NCBI RefSeq assembly: GCF_002741015.1
Contig: NZ_CP016616.1
Location: 2,575,501 to 2,639,500 of the forward strand
Direction: 5' to 3'
DNA from: Microvirga ossetica
GTDB lineage: Bacteria > Pseudomonadota > Alphaproteobacteria > Rhizobiales > Beijerinckiaceae
Length of the DNA stretch: 64,000 bases
The notes below the pieces were generated by a model. The model searched no databases, was not told the origin of the DNA, and worked only from the letters and a program-made list of their open reading frames with translations. A program made the translations under genes and the position numbers. Positions 59,250 to 64,000 of the stretch are shown here, in pieces (position 1 is the first letter of the stretch; every line of letters begins with the position of its first letter).

Positions 59250-60074
59250 TTAATGGTGCTCGTCAGACGGTTGATCAACGAGCCTCTTGATCTCGAACAC
59301 CACTGCCGTGACAAAGGCAGAGAGAAGGAGAAAGCCCAGAACGGTCGTAAAGGTGCCTTCCTGGACTCCAGGGTTCAATCCGATCAAAGGAATCGACAGC
59401 AAAGCCGGAATGCCGAGGGTGATGGCAGCAAGGATGTAGATGGGGTTTGCCGGCTCATTTGTCTGCTGGCTCGTCTGAGCCCCACGCGCTGCACTCTCTT
59501 GCGTCAAGTCCGTCACCTGTCCCGAGGCATTCCTCACACGATCCGATGTAACCTGAGGAGCAATTTGGGATGAGCTTTTGCCATTCCCAAGGCTGTCCGA
59601 CTGGAGATCGTGGACCGTGGGGTGATGCTGTATTGATCCTTGCCGCTGGTGGGCTCGCATCTCTGCCCCTTCACTGGGCCGGGGTAGATCGCTCGCAACG
59701 CCCTGATTGGGCTCTGTTGGAACAGAATCATCCGCCAATGCGATCGTCTGCGCGGTTTGCTCGACTTCATCTCTGACCCTGCTGTGCGGGCTTTGCCGGT
59801 TCGACTCGTTCTGATTGCCTTCAGCGCCCAAGCTGCCGTCGCTGGGGAGAGTATTGCCCCGTTCGGACGGGAGGCTGGAGATAGGGTTCCCTTCTGGACC
59901 TTCCATTGTCCCGCTGGGTATCTCAGCGGTCAGGGAGTCCAGAACCGTGTCCGCATTGCGCTTTAGAGCCCCGCGCGGCTTGCGGGCGGAGGATTTCGGC
60001 GGTTGCGCACCAGCCGCGTCACCCTGCTGTCTGAGATCATCACGTTGGCTCGGGCGCTTCGGGGGTTTGCTCAT
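59250..60074 (-). CDS. Large, mostly disordered protein with C-terminal membrane anchor
   Basis: A 274-residue protein. The first about 205 residues are polar and low in order-promoting residues (KPPKRPSQRDDLRQQGDAAG, SLGAEGNQNESNRQSPHSR), with basic clusters early. Two hydrophobic helices follow (PIYILAAITLGIPALLSIPL and TVLGFLLLSAFVTAVVFEIK), then a short polar end with HH. No family is recognised. It is upstream of the short gene at 60134 on the same strand direction and could be envelope-associated. Confidence 0.6.
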   Translation of the reverse strand: MSKPPKRPSQRDDLRQQGDAAGAQPPKSSARKPRGALKRNADTVLDSLTAEIPSGTMEGPEGNPISSLPSERGNTLPSDGSLGAEGNQNESNRQSPHSRVRDEVEQTAQTIALADDSVPTEPNQGVASDLPRPSEGAEMRAHQRQGSIQHHPTVHDLQSDSLGNGKSSSQIAPQVTSDRVRNASGQVTDLTQESAARGAQTSQQTNEPANPIYILAAITLGIPALLSIPLIGLNPGVQEGTFTTVLGFLLLSAFVTAVVFEIKRLVDQPSDEHH

Positions 60075-60133
60075 CGTGAGATCAAGAGCAGATACGTTGG
60101 CTTTTTGATGACTCTGAAAGGGATCGTGTTCGG

Positions 60134-60271
60134 CTAACCGTGGCGGTTGGCGTAGCGTCGCTTCTTGGTAAGATTCTTCAGCCCTTCGAGTACCTTGGCT
60201 GGGGCGACCACCTCCTTATAGCGGCGGGTGTGCTTCTTGAATGATGGACGCATGCGCGATTTACCGGCCAT
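60134..60271 (-). CDS. 45-residue basic protein
   Basis: MAGKSRMRPSFKKHTRRYKE, VVAPAKVLEGLKNLTKKRRY and a short end, about one third Lys or Arg. It was too short for length filters. AAAGGAAC lies upstream of ATG 60271. A truncated relative exists at 57217-57302, which shows the family is real and duplicated. A nucleic-acid- or ribosome-binding role is plausible from charge only. Confidence 0.65.
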   Translation of the reverse strand: MAGKSRMRPSFKKHTRRYKEVVAPAKVLEGLKNLTKKRRYANRHG

Positions 60272-60558
60272 GGCTTGTTCCTTTCAGTTGATTCCGCATC
60301 GAACCACACTAAGCCGTAAAGGAACACCTCATCCCGAATAGGTACACGGAGTTCGGATCAAGGTTCAGCCAGCAGCACAATTTGCGGTTGCTGCCAAACA
60401 GTCATGGTACTTTCGCCGAATTACAAAGCATACCATGCCAAGCTCGTCAGCCGAGGGCTTCATATAGGTTCAATCACTCCGGAACGGTGCTCGCAGCCTT
60501 GGCGTTACAGGGGGGCAGGTTGCCGACGAACCTGCTCTGAATGTCCTGGAGAGCTCGT

Positions 60559-61158
60559 ATGGTGAATGCATCCGGTATCAGCAGCCAATCCACGCCTGAC
60601 CGAGAGGAGCGTAAGTCTGCGGAATGCCCCCCCGATAATAAGCTGCCCGAGAACTCGCAGGAGAATCTCGATGCAAGGCTCGACCATGCCATTGAGGAAA
60701 CCTTCCCGACCAGCGATCCGGTCTCTGTGACCATCACCAAGGGGCCTGAGCCCGCTCGTGCGGATCAGGAAGCCCGTGCCTCATCGGCGGGTGACCAGCA
60801 GGGCCAATCGGAGCAGGGCTCAACCGAGCGTGTTCTCGATCAGGTCCGGGAGGCGCTCAACGATGTCTCTGGAAGTGCCGCTGAGGCAGCAGGAAATGTG
60901 TACAGCCGAGGCAAGCGCTACGTGCGGCAAGCAGGAGAACACTACCCTCAAGCTGAGCGATATGTTCGCGAGGGAGGAAGCCTTGTGAACCAGTACACCA
61001 CTGAGAATCCGCTTATCGCGCTCTTGATGGCAGGAGCGGTCGGCTACGCCCTGGCTTGGATGATCCACGCTAAGAGGCGAGATCGGCAGCAGGATGTGCC
61101 AGATTATGGCCGAACGAACCGTGGGTATGCCCCGCACCGTGGCGAGCCGCACCTATAA
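60559..61158 (+). CDS. DUF883-like membrane-anchored protein
   Basis: A 199-residue protein. The first 70 residues are acidic and polar, with DHAIEETFPTSDPVSVT, a motif common in small rhizobial proteins. Then come amphipathic helices (VLDQVREALNDVSGSAAEAA, GNVYSRGKRYVRQAGEHYPQ) and a C-terminal helix (NPLIALLMAGAVGYALAWMI), as in ElaB/DUF883 ribosome-associated membrane proteins. ATG 60559 is chosen because GGAGAG lies 7 bases upstream. Confidence 0.75.
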   Translation: MVNASGISSQSTPDREERKSAECPPDNKLPENSQENLDARLDHAIEETFPTSDPVSVTITKGPEPARADQEARASSAGDQQGQSEQGSTERVLDQVREALNDVSGSAAEAAGNVYSRGKRYVRQAGEHYPQAERYVREGGSLVNQYTTENPLIALLMAGAVGYALAWMIHAKRRDRQQDVPDYGRTNRGYAPHRGEPHL

Positions 61159-61312
61159 GCTTGCTTGCAAACTTTTGAGAGAAGCCCACACGCTGATCAC
61201 ACGAGGGCTCTGATCAACCGTGGGCCAGACGAACACCTCGCATCGCCGCAGAGCGGAATGGGAGGTCAACAGGAGCACAGAGGTCTTCCATAATTTGGAG
61301 AGGAGACGCGGT

Positions 61313-61714
61313 ATGGCCCAGACAGATACCACTACCAGCGATGCCACTGGCGCGATGACGGGTAAGCCCTTGATCGAGAGTGATCGGGTCGAGGGAACGG
61401 CAGTGTATGATCCGCAAGGCAACCACCTCGGCTCGATCAAGCGTCTGATGATCGAGAAGATCAGCGGCAAGGTCGCCTATGCCGCGATGGCGTTTGGCGG
61501 CTTCCTTGGCATGGGAGAGGACGAGCACACCATCCCGTGGAGCAAGCTGACCTACGACACCAGCCTGGGCGGCTACCGCACGGACATCACCGAAGAGCAG
61601 TTACGCGGGGCACCGTCCTTTTACCGGGATCGCGATGACTATGACTGGTCCGACCGGGAGCGCGAGCGCGAACTGCACGACTACTGGAGAACTCCCTACT
61701 ATTGGGGCATCTAA
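61313..61714 (+). CDS. PRC-barrel domain protein
   Basis: A 133-residue soluble protein. The PRC-barrel (about 18-95) reads VEGTAVYDPQGNHLGSIKRL, MIEKISGKVAYAAMAFGGFL and TIPWSKLTYDTSLGGY. The charged C-terminus is D-R-E-rich and ends WRTPYYWGI. The I-E-K-x-S-G-K-V-A-Y core is the common rhizobial version linked to stress. GGAGAGGAGA precedes ATG 61313. Confidence 0.9.
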   Translation: MAQTDTTTSDATGAMTGKPLIESDRVEGTAVYDPQGNHLGSIKRLMIEKISGKVAYAAMAFGGFLGMGEDEHTIPWSKLTYDTSLGGYRTDITEEQLRGAPSFYRDRDDYDWSDRERERELHDYWRTPYYWGI

Positions 61715-61885
61715 GCTTCAGGTCAGGGCAATCTCGTGGTGGAGCAGAAAGCCAGCGGAGCCTAAACGCTCCTCTGGCATCTGTGAATGAGGGAAGTGAA
61801 GAGTGCCGGATCTGTTCGAAGCCTAACCCAAGTTCGGCAATTCCCAGAGATGACATCCACAAAGCTGTTGGAGGCCGAATTCAGC

Positions 61886-62089
61886 ATGGCAAAAAACCCG
61901 TGGCTCAGCCTCTGGCTGAGTGCAGCAAATACCTGGGCTGGTGCTGCTCGTGGATTCTGGACAGCAGAGATGCACCGTCAGCAGACGGCTATGTTGAACG
62001 AGATGACCCGACCGAAGCCTCGGTCCTCGCCCAAGACACGCTCATCCAAGAAAGCGGCATCAGGGGTGCGAAGGAGAGCCAAAGGCTGA
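61886..62089 (+). CDS. Small basic protein, function unknown
   Basis: A 67-residue protein: MAKNPWLSLWLSAANTWAGA, ARGFWTAEMHRQQTAML, then a basic, Pro/Ser/Lys-rich tail (PRSSPKTRSSKKAASGVRRR). The hydrophobic start with W-x-x-x-x-x-x-A-N-x-x-x-G-x-x-x-G resembles the N-terminus of small phasin-like and polyhydroxyalkanoate-associated proteins. GGAGG lies 11 bases before ATG 61886; ATG 61850 is also in frame. Confidence 0.6.
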   Translation: MAKNPWLSLWLSAANTWAGAARGFWTAEMHRQQTAMLNEMTRPKPRSSPKTRSSKKAASGVRRRAKG

Positions 62090-62119
62090 TCATAGCCATA
62101 CCTCTTATCCGACAAGCCC

Positions 62120-62425
62120 TCAATAATCGGGCAAAAGCCGCCGCTCGGCCAGCGGCGCGTTCAGTTGGAACCGCAACCCTTTCGTGTCGTAGTGGACCTC
62201 CACTTGGGCATTGCGTTGCATGGGCAGGACCCGCTCGAGCAGCGTGGAGCCGAGGCCTTGGTGCTGCGGTTCATTCACGGGTGGACCACCGAACTCTCTA
62301 CATTCCAGATGAAGCCTTCTACCTGCATTACTCTCAACCACGTCCCACCTGATCTGAACGCTCCCGACCGGGACCGACAAAGCCCCGTACTGGATGGCAT
62401 TCGTGGTCAGTTCGTGACGAGCCAT
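62120..62425 (-). pseudogene. C-terminal fragment of an HWE-family histidine kinase
   Basis: Only the ATPase end is left: HELTTNAIQYGALSVPVGSV, then HLECREFGGPPVNEPQHQGL and GSTLLERVLPMQRNAQVEVH. It aligns throughout with the end of the intact kinase at 36339 (HEMTTNAVKHGALS, GFGSRLLERVLTAQIHADV). The W of the W-x-E motif is Cys here (LEC-R-E). Everything before the N-box helix is missing and is replaced by sigma-factor sequence in another frame. Confidence 0.75.
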
Positions 62426-62576
62426 GCACTGAGGTTAGCGCCTCGCTCAAACCGGTTGATGTTAATGGTGTCCCGCACCAGATCGTCGGCACGGTCGCGG
62501 CTGCCGGTGAGCGAGGTAGCAAACGCGCGCAGACTTGGGACAGCTGCCGGTATCTGCTCTCGCAGGCAATCTTCAA
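62407..62576 (-). pseudogene. N-terminal fragment of an EcfG-type sigma factor gene
   Basis: One frame reads LREQIPAAVPSLRAFATSLT, GSRDRADDLV, then RDTININRFERGANLSAWLV and TN before a stop at 62407. This is region 2 of an EcfG-like factor (compare LRAFAISLSGSVDRADDLVQ at 1321). The likely TTG start at 62576 overlaps the nepR stop (TTGA) but is one base out of frame, and about five residues are missing after DTI. Regions beyond the -10-binding helix are gone, replaced by kinase sequence. Confidence 0.72.
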
Positions 62577-62803
62577 CCGGTTGCGGTGGGAGCCCCTCGG
62601 TGTGCTTCTATCTGACGGGCGAGGAGCATCAAACGTGGTGAGAGAGGAAGCCCATCCAGTTCGGCATACATCTCGCGCAAGGTCGTGCCGATCCGCACTT
62701 GTGTCTCAGACTGGATATCTCTCCAGAGATCATCGTCTCTCCAGGCATGGGGAACAACGACGATGTAGTCTTCCAGCCAATCGTCGGATGCTGCACAGCC
62801 CAT
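62573..62803 (-). CDS. NepR-like putative anti-sigma factor
   Basis: A 76-residue protein. The C-terminal half is VRIGTTLREMYAELDGLPLS, then PRLMLLARQIEAHR, matching the NepR pattern (I-G-x-x-L-R-x-x-Y-x-x-x...P-x-x-x-x-x-L...L). The first half contains an unusual aromatic/acidic stretch (DDWLEDYIVVVPHAWRDDDL). nepR normally overlaps ecfG, as here with the fragment. ATG 62803 or TTG 62842 may be the start. With its sigma partner lost, it may bind another EcfG. Confidence 0.6.
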   Translation of the reverse strand: MGCAASDDWLEDYIVVVPHAWRDDDLWRDIQSETQVRIGTTLREMYAELDGLPLSPRLMLLARQIEAHRGAPTATG

Positions 62804-62973
62804 CAGGCATTCCCGTCTGCTCTTGCTGGAGGTGGATATCAACGAGGAAGGTCGTCTTACGTTCCGGCCAAACGGTCACGTTTTGCTAACATATCTTTAT
62901 TTCTTAAGTGCAACGAAGAAGAAGGAACTGGAGAAGCTTGGCCACGTTGCTTCCCTCATCAAGGGAGGCGGGA

Positions 62974-63591
62974 TTGGCACAGGTTGGAACAGCGCTCACA
63001 TTACTGGCAAAACCTTGCAGTGTCCTGACCATAGCTCTGATCCTTCCGTTTACGATCACTGCTGTTCCTGCCCAGGCGCAAGGCATCTTTGGGCTCTTCA
63101 GGGCCTTCTCCCAACCTGCTGCACCGACCCCACCACCCCAGCCCTTCGGGTATCAGCCTGATCCGGGGGTTGAGCCGCCCCGGCGCAAAGCTCGGCCACG
63201 CCCGACGCCTGTGGCTGTGGAGCAGCCTGAGATCAAGAAGCCGGTAGAACCGAAGCCGGTTGGAGAAATTGCCAATCCTGTTCCGGCGCTTCTCGCCGAC
63301 AGCACCTTGTGCCCAGGAGACATGGTGATGTTCCCGGATGGGTTGCGGGTGTTCACAGGCCGCCCTGGAGGCTCACACAAGCTCGCGGACTTCAAACCCT
63401 TGGCCCAGGCAGGCAAGCACCTTTCCCGTGCAACCCGCAAGCTTGTCGCCCATCTCCTTCCAGGAGAAAACGTTGCGTGGAACACGGACGCAATCAGGTC
63501 TGGCGGCAAGCTTGCGGCTAACACCAAAGACGTTGACGAGACGGGAAGCGTAGGACGGACCGATGCTCGAAAGGGCTCACGTTCGCGATGA
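62974..63591 (+). CDS. Exported protein, function unknown
   Basis: A 205-residue protein. TTG 62974 follows a strong AAGGGAGG and gives a signal peptide (VLTIALILPFTITAVPAQAQ). The mature part has a Pro-rich section (PAAPTPPPQPFGYQPDPGVE, PPRRKARPRPTPVAVEQPEI), then TLCPGDMVMFPDGLRVFTGR and a basic C-terminus. The layout resembles DUF2865-type exported rhizobial proteins, but I make no assignment. Confidence 0.65.
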   Translation: MAQVGTALTLLAKPCSVLTIALILPFTITAVPAQAQGIFGLFRAFSQPAAPTPPPQPFGYQPDPGVEPPRRKARPRPTPVAVEQPEIKKPVEPKPVGEIANPVPALLADSTLCPGDMVMFPDGLRVFTGRPGGSHKLADFKPLAQAGKHLSRATRKLVAHLLPGENVAWNTDAIRSGGKLAANTKDVDETGSVGRTDARKGSRSR

Positions 63592-63633
63592 TACGACCCT
63601 CTATCTAATCTGTTGTCGTAATAAGCCAGGGTG

Positions 63634-63662
63634 TCACGCGCGACCGAATGCGTCGCGCGTGA
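63634..63662. terminator. Bidirectional hairpin between convergent genes
   Basis: TCACGCGCGA (63634-63643) and TCGCGCGTGA (63653-63662) make a 10-base perfect stem with a 9-base loop between the stops of the exported-protein gene and the minus-strand gene at 63683. There is no T-run on either side, so it may act as a weak terminator or 3' stabiliser. Confidence 0.5.
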
Positions 63663-63682
63663 GTCTCGGACCGTCGGGCTCG

Positions 63683-63946
63683 CTATGATTGAACGAGGAT
63701 GACCAAGGTCTCTGGCAACACGCCGTCATGCTCCATCGCATCGGCCGCAGGCTTCGTCTTCATAAAGGCCACCAACCGATCCATGTCAGCGACCTCCATA
63801 ACTAAGCCCACGCGGTTCGGCTTTTGGGGATCAACAAATGTGCGAATGTTCGTTACGCCGATCGGTTCGAAAATCTCTTTCCGCTTCGGTGAGGCGAGCC
63901 AGTGCTTCGTGTCTTTGACATCGTGATGGGCTATTACGGTCGGCAT
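63683..63946 (-). CDS. Small ABM-like hypothetical protein
   Basis: An 87-residue protein: TVIAHHDVKDTKHWLASPKR, KEIFEPIGVTNIRTFVDPQK, then VGLVMEVADMDRLVAFMKTK and a C-terminal VLPETLVILVQS. The strand-helix-strand arrangement with paired His near the start suggests a small ferredoxin-like (antibiotic-biosynthesis-monooxygenase-like) fold. GAGGAC lies before the ATG. No function is known. It is the last gene in the window; 63947-64000 shows only its upstream region. Confidence 0.65.
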   Translation of the reverse strand: MPTVIAHHDVKDTKHWLASPKRKEIFEPIGVTNIRTFVDPQKPNRVGLVMEVADMDRLVAFMKTKPAADAMEHDGVLPETLVILVQS

Positions 63947-64000
63947 GAAGTCCTCCCTCGTCTGGCCCCTAAATTGGAGCCAAGCATTACGCTACGCAGC

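Noticed and set aside
62823..63161. Plus-strand ORF overlapping the start of the exported-protein gene
   Set aside because: It begins antisense to the nepR-like gene, and the adjacent frame has a strong Shine-Dalgarno and signal peptide at 62974.
1..64000. CRISPR arrays, tRNA and rRNA genes, prophage modules
   Set aside because: No regularly spaced direct repeats, no cloverleaf-like sequence with CCA-end context, no rRNA motifs and no phage structural genes were recognised on either strand.

Overview
The window is high-GC, densely coded DNA typical of a Rhizobiales alphaproteobacterium. Methylobacteriaceae, and Microvirga or a close relative in particular, is my best guess. The pointers are the rnd-lptC gene order at the left edge, HWE-type histidine kinases with NepR-like and EcfG-like general stress proteins, Irr/ICE-like AT-rich operator sequence beside heme genes, DUF6894/DUF2188-type small proteins, and dispersed palindromes of a kind seen between Rhizobiales genes. 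I recognised no rRNA, tRNA, CRISPR array or prophage. It reads as chromosome with an accessory, partly decayed right half.

Left third (1-26000), ordered operons. lptC (partial) and rnd are followed by an ECF sigma factor, a BrkB-family membrane protein and a class III cyclase with TolB-like and TPR regions. Next is a divergent heme locus: hugZ-hutX-hmuQ-like on the minus strand and hmuTUV on the plus strand. A 0.9 kb non-coding interval (9755-10668) holds palindromic repeats and a possible small RNA gene with a LexA-like box. It is followed by a LacI-controlled carbohydrate operon: regulator, binding protein, two permeases, ATPase, a GH63/MGH1-like hydrolase and an amidohydrolase. Then come an MHS-type transporter, a cytochrome bo-type quinol oxidase operon (cyoABCD plus SURF1) and a luciferase-like monooxygenase.

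Middle (26000-47200), many small lineage-restricted genes. A cold-shock gene is followed by about 17 short ORFs with good ribosome-binding sites, including a free-standing RNA polymerase alpha-CTD-like protein, tiny membrane proteins and a tandem paralogue pair. A stress/envelope block follows: HlyIII, an AI-2E transporter fused to a GAF domain, an HWE kinase, two DUF2382 proteins, YciE/DUF892, YidB/DUF937 and a PhnA-like membrane protein. Then come a LysR regulator, an OsmC gene broken by a stop codon, DUF72, single-domain response regulators with a NepR-like gene, and an extensin-like protein.

Right third (47200-64000). A complete branched-chain-amino-acid-type ABC transporter (livGFHM on the minus strand, its binding protein on the plus strand) is arranged around a TIGR04076 protein, an aldo/keto reductase, an NTF2-like protein and an aldo/keto reductase-Rid fusion. 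This looks like one uptake and catabolic locus for an unknown small molecule, and it is my best candidate for an undescribed system. An IS630-family element with defined inverted repeats follows, then dispersed palindromes, a second-type hfq, a Rid protein and small stress-type proteins. Near the right edge is a decayed general-stress-response locus in which a nepR-like gene is followed by an ecfG fragment fused by deletion to the tail of an HWE kinase.
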